Assembly: GCF_047468865.1 (NCBI RefSeq)
Contig: NZ_JBLGTV010000001.1
Span: forward strand, 310,001 to 374,000
DNA: 64,000 bases
Source: Castellaniella hirudinis_A
GTDB taxonomy: Bacteria > Pseudomonadota > Gammaproteobacteria > Burkholderiales > Burkholderiaceae_B
Direction: 5' to 3'
In this document: piece after piece, positions 1 to 7,861 of the stretch
Position numbering within the stretch: the stretch's first letter is position 1
How the letters are laid out: each line of letters opens with the position of its first letter
Notes under the pieces: model-generated
What the model saw: the letters and a program-made list of their open reading frames with translations, nothing else
What the model was told of the DNA's origin: nothing
The model's database searches: none
Made by a program: the position numbers and the translations under genes

Positions 1-123
1 GTGTTTCAAAGCGACGGCGTCGGCGGCCTGACGACGGCCGACACGCTGATTCAGCTGGCCGGTGTAACGGATTTGGACGACCTGGACGGGATCCTGGGTT
101 CCTCACTGCCGCCGCCCCCCTGA
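1..123 (+). CDS. C-terminal fragment of an acidic, probably secreted protein
   Basis: Reading frame 1 is open from the first base of the window and ends at TGA 121-123, leaving the last 40 residues of a longer protein. The visible tail is acidic and Gly/Leu/Asp-rich (VTDLDDLDGILG) and ends in four prolines. Such Asp/Leu-rich tails are common at the C-terminus of type I secretion substrates (RTX and S-layer-like proteins), and a protein with repeats of that class lies at 9987-10790. No catalytic motif is visible and the start lies outside the window. The family assignment is tentative. Confidence 0.4.
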   Translation: MFQSDGVGGLTTADTLIQLAGVTDLDDLDGILGSSLPPPP

Positions 124-293
124 TTCGTCCGAGTCGACCTTTTCGTCAGCCGAACGGCGGACGTTCCGGCTGTCGATGACGCTTGGAGCGGGCGGCAACG
201 GCCCGGCCTGATGTCGCCCAGGCCGTTGCCGCCGTCGCTGCTGGTGCCGCTGTCGCTGCTTGTATCTCCGTTGCCGCTGGCAGCCGTTGCCGC

Positions 294-647
294 CTATGCC
301 GTTGCCGGCGTGGCGAATTCGTCGAATGCGGCCACCGCATTGGCCGCGTACATGGCCACGGGCCCACCGCCCATGTAGATGGCCACGCCCAGGGCTTCGT
401 GCACTTCTTCGGGGGTGGCCCCCAGGCGAACCAGGGCCTTGGTGTGAAACCCGATGCAGCCGTCGCAGCGCGCCGCCACCCCCAGGGCCAGCGCGATGAG
501 TTCCTTGGTTTTCGGGTCCAGCGCGCCGCCGGCCAGGGCGGCCCTGCCCAGGTCGCTGAAGCTTTTCATGACCGGGGCCTGAGTCTTGCGCAACTGCGCA
601 AGGTGGCTGGAGATTTCTTGCGTTATGGCTTGGTACGGTTTGGTCAT
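294..647 (-). CDS. Carboxymuconolactone decarboxylase family (AhpD-like) protein
   Basis: A 117-residue AhpD/CMD-fold protein, probably a small peroxidase or redox partner. The core motif of the family is present: E49, then C61-x-x-C64 followed by H68 (ARCDGCIGFH), the proton-relay and redox-active Cys pair of AhpD-like proteins. The ATG at 647 is preferred over an in-frame codon 34 residues upstream, because it has AAAGGAA as ribosome binding site and the extra residues are Pro/Gly-rich and unlike the family. It is transcribed away from the ArsR regulator at 808, and the shared AT-rich spacer suggests common control. The substrate is unknown. The decarboxylase name is a family label, not a predicted reaction. 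Confidence 0.85.
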   Translation of the reverse strand: MTKPYQAITQEISSHLAQLRKTQAPVMKSFSDLGRAALAGGALDPKTKELIALALGVAARCDGCIGFHTKALVRLGATPEEVHEALGVAIYMGGGPVAMYAANAVAAFDEFATPATA

Positions 648-763
648 TGCCGGGTTCCTTTGTGATGGTGGTTGCCCGCCGCCGCAGGGCGGCTTGGGCT
701 GGTGGTATGGATTGCCTGCGTGGGTGATGCTGTGCTGTGTATTGTCCATTAATTAAGAATATG

Positions 764-785
764 CTAAATTAGATTTAACTAAATT
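764..785. promoter_or_regulatory. Candidate ArsR operator in divergent spacer
   Basis: A very AT-rich tract in otherwise GC-rich DNA. CTAAATT occurs at 764-770 and again at 779-785, and AATTAG/CTAAATT form an imperfect dyad around ATTTAA. It lies 22 bp before the ArsR start codon, where an autoregulatory operator would be expected. The AhpD-like gene is read in the other direction from the same spacer. Confidence 0.45.
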
Positions 786-807
786 ACAAGACAGAACACC
801 GGGATTC

Positions 808-1119
808 ATGACACACGCTTTATCCGATCTAGAACGCCTGCAAGACAGTGCCGCCCAGGCGGCGGCCTTGCTGCACGCGGTCGGCAATCCGCACCGGCTG
901 CTGGTGCTGTGCCTGCTGCTGGCCGAGGACGAAATGACTGTCGGCGCGTTGAACAAGATGGTCGATCTCAGCCCATCGGCGTTATCGCAGCATCTGGCCA
1001 AAATGCGCGACGAGGGCCTGGTCACCTACCGGCGCGAGGCGCAGACGCTGTATTACCGCATTGACAACCCCAACGTGGCCAAGCTGATCGGCACGCTGAA
1101 AGATATTTTTTGCCCTTGA
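808..1119 (+). CDS. ArsR-family regulator, YgaV/BigR/SqrR type (sulfur-responsive)
   Basis: A 103-residue winged-helix repressor. The recognition helix region DLSPSALSQHLAKMRDEGLV (about residues 53-72) and the following wing match ArsR proteins, in particular E. coli YgaV and the BigR/SqrR group. Two cysteines, C35 in the RLLVLC helix and C102 near the C-terminus (FCP), sit where BigR-type proteins form a disulfide or polysulfide bridge on sensing persulfide. The next gene encodes a YgaP-like membrane domain, the usual partner of YgaV. Probable role: derepression of its own operon in response to reactive sulfur species. Metal sensing is unlikely, since the usual metal-binding Cys cluster is absent. 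Confidence 0.85.
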   Translation: MTHALSDLERLQDSAAQAAALLHAVGNPHRLLVLCLLLAEDEMTVGALNKMVDLSPSALSQHLAKMRDEGLVTYRREAQTLYYRIDNPNVAKLIGTLKDIFCP

Positions 1120-1202
1120 ATGGGCGCCTGGCAGTACGTCGGCTGGCAAGCGGCGGGTATTCCGGGGGCGCATCGGGGGGCTTTCATCACAGGAGAAAAC
1201 GG

Positions 1203-1394
1203 ATGAAATCCAACTTAGGTGGTTTAGATCGTGGGTTGCGCGTGGCGCTGGGCGTGGTGTTGATCGCCCTGGCCGCCACCGGAACCGTGGGCTGGTGGGG
1301 CTGGGTGGGGGTGATCCCGTTGGTGACCGGGCTGGCGGGCTTTTGCCCCCTGTACCGGCTGCTGGGGTTCAGCAGCTGCCCGTTGAAGAAATAG
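1203..1394 (+). CDS. DUF2892 / YgaP-like inner-membrane protein
   Basis: A 63-residue protein with two hydrophobic helices (about 13-29 and 31-47). It matches the membrane domain of YgaP: NLGGLDRGLR at the start, GWWGWVG in the middle and a GFCPLYRLLGFSSCP end with C48 and C59. In E. coli YgaP this domain is fused to a rhodanese domain; here it stands alone and no rhodanese gene is adjacent. The ATG at 1203 is chosen because AGGAG lies 8 bp upstream and the protein then begins exactly as family members do. It is probably co-transcribed with the ArsR gene 83 bp upstream. Confidence 0.8.
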   Translation: MKSNLGGLDRGLRVALGVVLIALAATGTVGWWGWVGVIPLVTGLAGFCPLYRLLGFSSCPLKK

Positions 1395-1397
1395 GGT

Positions 1398-2357
1398 TTG
1401 GGCCGCGTGGTGTCCGGGCAACCGCTTGCCGGTATCCCGGTTCTCGACCTTGGGCAAGCCTACGACCAGCGCTACGCCGATGCCGACTTTCACTATGATG
1501 GCCATGGCCGCCTCTCTGAATTCTTTGGCCGCAGCGTGGCGGTGCATCGTCATGACCGCTACTTCCAGCTCCATTACATCCACAACGGGCATGTCCATCT
1601 TTACCTGGACGATCGCCCATATCGCCTGGAAGGGCCGTTGTGTTTCCTCACGCCGCCTGGCGTCCCCCACGCCTTCGTCACCGATGCCGCCAGCGAAGGC
1701 CAGGTTGTCACTGTGCGCCAGCAACTGGTCTGGCAACTGTTCGAAGGCGAACCCGTTCTGTCCCCCCGGCTGAACCAGCCGCTGTGCGTCAGCCTGGGCG
1801 AGCAGCGGGACGAGGCCGCCCGCGTTGCGGCGCACCTGGCGCCCCTGTTCCAGCAGGTGGCCGACGAATTCGCCAGCCGGCGCGATGGCCGTGAGGCCAA
1901 CCTCCTGGCCTTGCTGCGATTGATCCTGTCCAAACTGCTGTATCTGGCCGAATGGCCGCAGCGCGACAGCCTGGCACCGGCCCATGACCTGCTGCAGTTT
2001 CACCGTTTCAACCAGCTGGTGGAAGCCTGCTACATCGAACACTGGCCATTGCGCCGCTATGCCGACGCGCTGGGCCTGACCACCGCGCGGCTCAACCTGA
2101 TTTGCCGGCGCCTGGCGGGCATATCGTCCAAGCAGCTGATTTTCGAGCGCCAGTTGCAGGAAGCCAAACGCCTGCTGCTGCACAGCGGCCAGTCGGTCAA
2201 CCAGATATGCTTCGCCCTGGGCTTTCGTGATCCAGCCTACTTCTCCCGATTTTTCAGCCGCCATGTCGGCATGCCGCCGACCGACTACCGGGCGCGGCGG
2301 CGGGCCACAGCAGAACCTTGCGAAAAGTACAAGCTTAACGACGAAAACTGCATTTAG
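1398..2357 (+). CDS. AraC/XylS-family transcriptional regulator
   Basis: A regulator of up to 319 residues with an N-terminal cupin-like sensor (about 45-105, containing HRHDRYFQLHYIHNG and PPGVPHAF) and a C-terminal double helix-turn-helix (about 205-305, ending RDPAYFSRFFSRHVGMPPTDYR). This layout is that of HpaA/PobR-type activators of aromatic-acid catabolism. It lies 60 bp upstream of and co-directional with the aromatic monooxygenase at 2418, its probable target, with the aromatic substrate as likely inducer. The start is uncertain: the frame opens with TTG at 1398, with GTG alternatives at 1407 and 1410. Confidence 0.8.
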   Translation: MGRVVSGQPLAGIPVLDLGQAYDQRYADADFHYDGHGRLSEFFGRSVAVHRHDRYFQLHYIHNGHVHLYLDDRPYRLEGPLCFLTPPGVPHAFVTDAASEGQVVTVRQQLVWQLFEGEPVLSPRLNQPLCVSLGEQRDEAARVAAHLAPLFQQVADEFASRRDGREANLLALLRLILSKLLYLAEWPQRDSLAPAHDLLQFHRFNQLVEACYIEHWPLRRYADALGLTTARLNLICRRLAGISSKQLIFERQLQEAKRLLLHSGQSVNQICFALGFRDPAYFSRFFSRHVGMPPTDYRARRRATAEPCEKYKLNDENCI

Positions 2358-2417
2358 CGGTTCGCCGCCGTGCCCTACCATGTTGCTTCCAACAACGGGA
2401 GACAAGGAAGCTGATCC

Positions 2418-4346
2418 ATGCAATACCATTTGAACGGTTTCAAACCCGGCAATTATCAGGTGTCCGACGAGGCGCGTGAGCCCGCACTGCCGCCGCCGCT
2501 GCTTGATCTGCCGAAAGCGGTCGATGTGCTGATCGTCGGCTGCGGCCCGGCGGGCCTGGCGCTGGCGCGGCAATTGGCGGACTTCGCCGATATCAAGACC
2601 TGCATCGTCGAGCAGAAGCCCGGGCCGATGCTGTTCGGTCAGGCGGATGGGATTTCCTGCCGCACCATGGAAATCATGGAAGCCTTCAACAGCAGCGAAC
2701 GGCTGGTGAAGGAAGCCTATCCGTTGCACCAGAATGCCTTCTGGGAACCGGATGCGCAGAATCCGCAGCGGATCAAGCGCGCGCACAAAGTGGCGGATGC
2801 GCGGCTGGGGCTGTCCGAGTTCACCCACGGGGTGGTCAACCAGGCGCGCTTGCACGACATCCTGCTCGATGGCATGGCGCATTCCGTCACGCATCTGGTG
2901 CCGCATTACAACCGCCGCCTGCTGGAATTGACGGTGGATCGGGACTTGACCCAGGATTTGCAGGCATATCCCATCACCGCGATCTTCGAGCGCAACGATG
3001 CCGGCCAATCCAGCAAGGTTGAAACCATCCAGGCCCGCTATGTGGTGGGGTGCGATGGCGCCCGCAGCGCGGTGCGCAAGTGCCTCGGAATCGAATTGCA
3101 AGGCGACTCGGCCAACAAAGCCTGGGGCGTGATGGATGTGCTGCTGGTGACGGATTTCCCGGATATTCGGGTAAAGAGCTTCATCCAGTCGAAGGATCAC
3201 GGCGCGGTGATGGTGGTGCCGCGCGAGGGCGGCTATCTGGTTCGTCTGTACGTCGAACTCGACCTGTTGGGCAAGGATCAGCGCGCTTCTCAGCTGGAAC
3301 TGGGTGTCGATGACCTGATCGCCAGGGCCCAGCGGATCATGAATCCGTATCAGTTGGCGGTCAAGGAGGTCGCTTGGTGGTCCATTTATGAAGTTGGACA
3401 GCGCGTGGCCGAGCGTTTTGACGACGTCCCGGCGGGCAGTCCGGGCGATCTGATCCCCCGCGCCTTTGTCGCGGGCGACGCCTGCCACACGCACAGTCCG
3501 AAAGGGGGATGGGGCCTGAATACCTCGCTGCCCGACACCTTTAATCTGGGTTGGAAATTGGCGGCGGTGCTGCGGGGAAAATCGCACCCGAAATTGCTGC
3601 GGACATACGCGGCCGAGCGCCGCAAGGTGGCTTTCATGCTGATCGACGCGGATCGAGAAATGTCGGCGCTGGTCGCCACGCGCCCCAGCGCCGGCAAAGA
3701 CGCCGCATCGGCGAAAACCGGCACCGCCGAGATTGAACACTTCATCGCCCGCCAGAACGGATTCATCGCCGGCACCTCGATTGGCTATGACGAGTCCTGG
3801 CTGTGCGCGGGGCACCGGCATCAGGCCTTGGCGGATGGGCTCCCGGTCGGGCAGCGCTTTCGTTCCGCGCAGGCCGTGCGCGTGGCGGATGGGTGTCCGG
3901 TGCCACTGGGGCACCTGAACAAGGCGGATGGCCGCTGGCGGATATTCATTTTCGGCGATGCGCGCAGCCCGTTGGACGCCGCCTCGAAGTCGGCGCGGTT
4001 GATCGCGTTCCTGGCGGATGCGGAGACCTCGCCGGTGAGGCAATATACCCCGGCCGGGGCGGACATCGACTCGGTGATTGATGTCTATGCCGTCTTTCAG
4101 CAGCAAGATCTGGCCATCGAGCAGATGCCGGATTTCCTCTGGCCCGCAAAAGGAAAATACGGCCTGCGCGATTACGAAAAGGTTTTCCAGACAAACGAGA
4201 CCTACGACGTTTTTGAACAGTATGGCGTCGATCGCGCGCAGGGCTGCATGGTGGTGGTGCGCCCCGATCAGCACATCGCCAATCTTTTGCCGCTGGATGA
4301 CCATGCCGCGTTGAGCCGGTTTTTTGAGGCATTCATGCTGAAATAG
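2418..4346 (+). CDS. mobA: 3-hydroxybenzoate 4-monooxygenase (MobA-like flavoprotein)
   Basis: A 642-residue FAD- and NAD(P)H-dependent aromatic hydroxylase of the phenol 2-monooxygenase family. The dinucleotide fold is at the N-terminus (VLIVGCGPAGLALA, glycines at 41-46). The VVGCDGARSAVR motif (near 212) and GDACHTHSP (near 350) bind FAD and NAD(P)H, and a thioredoxin-like domain ends the protein. Length and the opening MQYHLNGFKPGN closely resemble Comamonas MobA (639 residues), which converts 3-hydroxybenzoate to protocatechuate. One oddity: the usual GQGMN-SMQD flavin loop reads GGWGLNTSLPD. No ring-cleavage dioxygenase is nearby, so protocatechuate would be degraded by enzymes encoded elsewhere. 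A GGAAG ribosome binding site precedes the ATG. A short GC dyad followed by six T at 4352-4373 may be a weak terminator. Confidence 0.8.
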   Translation: MQYHLNGFKPGNYQVSDEAREPALPPPLLDLPKAVDVLIVGCGPAGLALARQLADFADIKTCIVEQKPGPMLFGQADGISCRTMEIMEAFNSSERLVKEAYPLHQNAFWEPDAQNPQRIKRAHKVADARLGLSEFTHGVVNQARLHDILLDGMAHSVTHLVPHYNRRLLELTVDRDLTQDLQAYPITAIFERNDAGQSSKVETIQARYVVGCDGARSAVRKCLGIELQGDSANKAWGVMDVLLVTDFPDIRVKSFIQSKDHGAVMVVPREGGYLVRLYVELDLLGKDQRASQLELGVDDLIARAQRIMNPYQLAVKEVAWWSIYEVGQRVAERFDDVPAGSPGDLIPRAFVAGDACHTHSPKGGWGLNTSLPDTFNLGWKLAAVLRGKSHPKLLRTYAAERRKVAFMLIDADREMSALVATRPSAGKDAASAKTGTAEIEHFIARQNGFIAGTSIGYDESWLCAGHRHQALADGLPVGQRFRSAQAVRVADGCPVPLGHLNKADGRWRIFIFGDARSPLDAASKSARLIAFLADAETSPVRQYTPAGADIDSVIDVYAVFQQQDLAIEQMPDFLWPAKGKYGLRDYEKVFQTNETYDVFEQYGVDRAQGCMVVVRPDQHIANLLPLDDHAALSRFFEAFMLK

Positions 4347-4410
4347 GCCAGCGGGATTTGCGCCCCGTTTTTTCGACGGCATCGGCGAGGGCTTGCGCGG
4401 CCCGCCGCGC

Positions 4411-4761
4411 TCAACGCCCGAAAATCGTTGCGTAGCGCTCGGGCTTGAAACCGACCTCGATGCCGTGCGGCGTCGCCAGCACCGGGCGCTTGATCATCGT
4501 CGGCTCCGCGGCCATCAAGTCGATCGCTCTGGCTTCATCCAGACCGTCGCGTGCCACTTCGGGCAGGGCGCGAAATGTCTTGCTCGCCTTGTTCAGCACC
4601 TTGTCGAGCCCTGCTTCGGCAACCCACGCGGCGACCTCGGCGCGGGTGATGCCCGCGACGCGATAATCGTGGAATGTGAAATCAACACCCTGCATACCAA
4701 GCCACGCAAAGGCCTTCTTCATTGTGTCGCAGTGCTTGATGCCGTAGATGGTAACCGTCAT
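4411..4761 (-). CDS. ArsC-family reductase-like protein (YffB/Spx-like)
   Basis: A 116-residue thioredoxin-fold protein of the ArsC/Spx family. It has the single nucleophilic cysteine near the N-terminus (IKHCDTMKKA, C11) and the IKRPV...VGFKPE segment near the C-terminus that are typical of the YffB subgroup. It is shorter than true arsenate reductases (about 140 residues), and no other arsenic genes are close, so a glutathione-linked thiol role is more likely than arsenate detoxification. It is transcribed toward mobA. Immediately upstream begins the strip of mobile-element debris. Confidence 0.85.
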   Translation of the reverse strand: MTVTIYGIKHCDTMKKAFAWLGMQGVDFTFHDYRVAGITRAEVAAWVAEAGLDKVLNKASKTFRALPEVARDGLDEARAIDLMAAEPTMIKRPVLATPHGIEVGFKPERYATIFGR

Positions 4762-4830
4762 GCCGGGTTGCTCATTGATGTCGGATTGTTCATCTTTTGG
4801 AGTGTAGACCTTTTTGGGCAGTTTACGTCG

Positions 4831-4966
4831 ACAGCACGCCCGGCGCTTGCCGTCAACGAACTGATCGAGGCCCGTGGGCCGAAACAGCGCGAAGCTGCGG
4901 AAGTGCTGGGGGTCTGGTAGCCAAAGTTTGTCTGCGTTGAAAAACTACCGCCAAGCCCAAGGCGGT
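4831..4966 (+). pseudogene. Remnant of an XRE (HTH) antitoxin gene
   Basis: The + strand reads ALAVNELIEARGPKQREAAE followed by VLGVW and a TAG at 4918. This is the start of an XRE-type helix-turn-helix antitoxin (family pattern: ELI-ARGLTQ-EAAELLGVSQPKVSALKNYR). After the TAG, PK continues, and dropping one T of the TTT at 4927-4929 gives L-SALKNYR in the next frame, exactly the expected recognition helix. The gene has therefore decayed by a nonsense change and a frameshift, and its N-terminus and C-terminus are missing. It is judged from motif recall rather than alignment. Confidence 0.5.
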
Positions 4967-5009
4967 AAATGTGATTTGATATCTGATGCGCTACACGATG
5001 CAATCAATC

Positions 5010-5093
5010 ATGATAAAGACATCCCGGTATAAAGGATTGAAAGCCTTTTTTGAACAAGGATTCGTTGCGGGTAGCGGAACAAACTGCTCATGA
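5010..5093 (+). pseudogene. Truncated HigB/RelE-type toxin (N-terminal remnant)
   Basis: A 27-codon frame beginning ATG at 5010 reads MIKTSRYKGLKAFFEQGFVA before a TGA at 5091. The opening MIK-(F/S)-(R/K)-(H/Y)KGL-x-x-F is the hallmark start of HigB-type mRNA interferases, which are normally about 90 residues long. The rest is lost, and relaxase sequence begins within 80 bp, which marks a recombination scar. It is non-functional as read. Confidence 0.5.
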
Positions 5094-5167
5094 CATTTGG
5101 CAGGCTGAACAAAAAATCAAGGCCGCGCCGCTGCATGTTCAGCCTGCGCCCGCATTGCGTGATCTAT

Positions 5168-5300
5168 CGCCCGGAGGCCGACGACCAGCGCGCAGCCGGT
5201 GTCTACCGGCGTAATGTCATGCTCGCTGGTGGGCGCGACGCGATGCTGAATGACGGCATAGGGTTCTCGCTCGGCGCTGGTGCCGTGTAAGCCGCTGTCC
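5168..5300 (+). pseudogene. C-terminal remnant of a DUF3363 conjugative relaxase
   Basis: The frame encodes RPEADDQRAAGVYRRNVMLA then GGRDAMLNDGIGFSL. This fits the C-terminal part of VirD2-like relaxases with a DUF3363 domain, carried by integrative conjugative elements (family pattern: GVYRRSVMLASGRYAMLDDGMGFSLVPWKP). After GFSL the frame is shifted: LVPCKPLS is read from 5277 in another frame, restoring the expected LVPWKP motif. Less than a tenth of a full relaxase remains. It indicates that an ICE or mobilisable element once occupied this site. Confidence 0.6.
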
Positions 5301-5308
5301 TGTATGGT

Positions 5309-6610
5309 TTACGAGCTAAGACAAGCCTTCAGATCAAGAGCAAAACGCTGTGCCTGCCCATCCTGCAACTTGGATGCAGTGACGCGGATGGCCCGACACT
5401 CGCCTTGCACATCAAATACGCTACCCAACCGAACCAGCCAGCCCCTCTTGGCCAGTGCATAGGCAACATCCTTCTCAGCTTTGGGTAACGGCACCCATAC
5501 GTTGAATCCTCCTGAACTTGGTGACACGTCGATCTCCTGTGCCAACAAGGCGGTACGCAGTTCGTTGCGGCGGCTCGCATATGCCTCACGGGCACGATTG
5601 AACTGCTGCCGCACTTCCTCGGAGGTCAAACAGGCGACTACAATGGCTTGTAAGATATGACTCACCCACGTCATTCCGGGCGCCAGCCGCGTTTGCAGTC
5701 TTTCCGCTGTCTCGGAATCGCAGGCCACGAAAGCAAGGCGCAAATCCGGCCCCAAGCCCTTGGAAACAGAGCGCACCAGTGCCCAATGCGCTGTCGAGGC
5801 AGGGATGGCGGAGTGATACGGTGTTTCGGCGAGCAGGGCGAAATGGTCATCGGCGATGACCAGCACATCCGGGTGCCTCGCGAGGACGTGTTTCAGTGCT
5901 TCTGCGCGGCGCTTGGACAGGCTCCAACCCGTTGGGTTGTGGACGCGGGGAGTGAGCAGTACCGCGCGCGCGCCTTTGTCCAAGGCTGCCGCCAGCGCAT
6001 CCGGCTGCATCCCGGCCTCATCCATTTCCACACCCACCGCCTGCATTCCCGCTAGGCGCACTGCGTTGATCGTGCCAAGAAAACAGGGATCTTCCACGGC
6101 CATTCTGTCGCCTGGCACCAGATGAGCGGCAACCAAGCGCTCAATGGCGTCAACCGCCCCGTGAGTCAATTCAAGCGTCCACCGGGCAGGACAGTCTGGC
6201 CCGAGCCATTTTTCACTCAACTGGCGAAGAGCCGGAAGGATCGTGTCCTCGCCGTAAAGGAACGGCTTGGGCAGGCAGTCGGCCAGCACAGTCGTCACAT
6301 CAGCCAACCATCGTGGATCAGGATTGCCATCGGCCAGGTCGATCAACGCCGTTCCCACGCTCAAACCTTCCTGCTCTCCCGCGCGGGGCGGTTCGCATAG
6401 GGTGGTTCCTAAGCGGCCCTGGGTCAGCGCAATGCCTGTCTTCACCAGCCGCTGGTAGGCGGCCGCGACCGTATTGCGGTTGACCGTAAGCATTTCCGCC
6501 AGCTCGCGCACAGGCGGCAACGAGTCCCCAGGCCGCAGCTCGCCGTTCCGCATCAGTGTGCGGATGCTCTCCGATATTTCAATGGCGGTCTTCCCTGCAA
6601 TCTTTATCAT
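5309..6610 (-). CDS. MocR/PtsJ-type GntR regulator with aminotransferase domain
   Basis: A 433-residue fusion of an N-terminal GntR winged helix (about residues 8-72, with LPPVRELAEMLTVNRNTVAA) to a fold-type I aminotransferase-like domain. PLP-binding features are visible: HNPTG near 225, IADDHF near 253-258 and the Schiff-base lysine K284 in SVSKGLGPDLRL. Such proteins bind PLP or an amino-acid adduct and act as regulators rather than transaminases. ATG 6610 is chosen because the protein then begins immediately before the GntR domain and AGGAC lies upstream. It is divergent from the DapA-family gene at 6726, its probable target. Confidence 0.85.
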   Translation of the reverse strand: MIKIAGKTAIEISESIRTLMRNGELRPGDSLPPVRELAEMLTVNRNTVAAAYQRLVKTGIALTQGRLGTTLCEPPRAGEQEGLSVGTALIDLADGNPDPRWLADVTTVLADCLPKPFLYGEDTILPALRQLSEKWLGPDCPARWTLELTHGAVDAIERLVAAHLVPGDRMAVEDPCFLGTINAVRLAGMQAVGVEMDEAGMQPDALAAALDKGARAVLLTPRVHNPTGWSLSKRRAEALKHVLARHPDVLVIADDHFALLAETPYHSAIPASTAHWALVRSVSKGLGPDLRLAFVACDSETAERLQTRLAPGMTWVSHILQAIVVACLTSEEVRQQFNRAREAYASRRNELRTALLAQEIDVSPSSGGFNVWVPLPKAEKDVAYALAKRGWLVRLGSVFDVQGECRAIRVTASKLQDGQAQRFALDLKACLSS

Positions 6611-6725
6611 TGTCCTATGCCAATGTATAATTACACTCATGACGATATTAACCTGAACATGGCGGTACAGGTACATGAACCGCCTGTTTTCCTCCGCCCA
6701 TCGGCATCAATAAAGGAGTTCACGC

Positions 6726-7619
6726 ATGTTTGCTGGCCTCAGTGCATTTCCCCTCACCCCAATCAGTGGGGATTGTATCGACGAGGCGGCATTTGCTTCT
6801 TTGGTTCAACGATTGACTACTGCCGGGGTGGATTCCATCTGCGCCCTCGGCTCAACTGGCAGCTATGCCTATCTCACGATAGCCGAACGGGCACGGGTGG
6901 CACGGCTCGCGGTTGAACATGCCGGTGGTACCCCAGTGATCGTCGGCATTGGCGCCGTGCGTGCGCGTGATGTACTTGCCTTGGCCGATGACGCGCAGAG
7001 AGCGGGCGCCAGCGGCGTATTGCTGGCACCGGTGTCCTATCAGAAGTTGACTGGCGATGAGGTTTTCGGACTCTATGAAGCCGTCACACGCCAACTGTCG
7101 GTGCCGCTGTGTGTGTACGACAACCCTGGCACCACCCACTTCCAGTTCACCGACGAGCTTCATGGTCGTATCGCGCAGTTGCCGAACGTGCGCTCGATCA
7201 AGATCCCCGGCGTGCCGGCCGATCCCGTGGCAGCCAAGGCGCGCGTCGATCATCTGCGGGGCATGATCCCTTCGCATGTCACGATCGGAATCAGCGGGGA
7301 CGCCTGCGCCGGAATAGGCCTGAATGCCGGCTGCGAAGCCTGGTACTCGGTGATTGGCGGGTTGTTTCCCAAAGTGGCGGTGACTATCACGCGGGCGGCC
7401 CAGGCAGGCAATGCAGAAGAAGCCATGAGGCTTTCGGATCGCCTCAAGCCGTTGTGGGCGCTGTTTGGCAAGTACGGCGGGAGCCTGCGCGTCATCGCTG
7501 CGGCAGCCGAACTACGTGGCCTGGTGCCGTCACCCAGCCTGCCACTGCCACTCATGGCTGTGGATGGAGCGGAACGCCAGCAACTTGCCGTCATGCTGGA
7601 CGAGTTGGGGTTGGTATGA
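6726..7619 (+). CDS. DapA-family class I aldolase/lyase
   Basis: A 297-residue (beta/alpha)8 barrel of the dihydrodipicolinate synthase / N-acetylneuraminate lyase superfamily. Key residues are in place: the GSTGS carboxylate loop (42-46), Y131 in VYDNPG and the Schiff-base lysine K159 in RSIKIPG. The enzyme therefore probably cleaves or condenses a pyruvate-type 2-oxo acid. The usual IKE after the lysine is IKI here, so it is unlikely to be the housekeeping lysine-pathway DapA. An AAAGGAG ribosome binding site precedes the ATG. The divergent PLP-binding MocR regulator suggests control by an amino acid. The true substrate is unknown. Confidence 0.8.
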   Translation: MFAGLSAFPLTPISGDCIDEAAFASLVQRLTTAGVDSICALGSTGSYAYLTIAERARVARLAVEHAGGTPVIVGIGAVRARDVLALADDAQRAGASGVLLAPVSYQKLTGDEVFGLYEAVTRQLSVPLCVYDNPGTTHFQFTDELHGRIAQLPNVRSIKIPGVPADPVAAKARVDHLRGMIPSHVTIGISGDACAGIGLNAGCEAWYSVIGGLFPKVAVTITRAAQAGNAEEAMRLSDRLKPLWALFGKYGGSLRVIAAAAELRGLVPSPSLPLPLMAVDGAERQQLAVMLDELGLV

Positions 7620-7839
7620 CGTCTTTCGATCTGCTTGCCCGGAACCCAAGCCTTTGAGCCTGGCGCTTCCCACCAGCAGCGTTGTCCCTGCAAAAGGAGC
7701 CGGCTGGTCTGGCCTGGCCCGTTATGTCATCGCGGTGCCGCTGGCCCGTATGACCGATGACGGCCGCCATTGTCGCCGTCGTACTGCTTGTTATCATGCA
7801 GGGCAGCTGTTTTAGCGAATGAGCATCAGTGCTTTTACT
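7620..7839. other. Non-coding stretch after the DapA-family gene
   Basis: No convincing gene. Short open frames lack ribosome binding sites and recognisable motifs. The DNA ends in the hairpin at 7840. Confidence 0.4.
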
Positions 7840-7861
7840 GCCGCCTACGGGCGGCTATTTT
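7840..7861 (+). terminator. Rho-independent terminator-like hairpin
   Basis: GCCGCC (7840-7845) and GGCGGC (7850-7855) form a perfect 6-bp stem with a TACG tetraloop, followed by TATTTT on the + strand. It lies about 220 bp downstream of the DapA-family gene and directly abuts the 3' end of hicB, so it probably insulates the two. Confidence 0.6.

Noticed and set aside
1224..4382. Minus-strand open frame of 1052 codons opposite the AraC and mobA genes
   Set aside because: GC-rich third positions of the real genes keep the opposite strand open. The translation is His/Arg/Gln-rich with no domain, while the + strand genes have clear motifs and ribosome binding sites.
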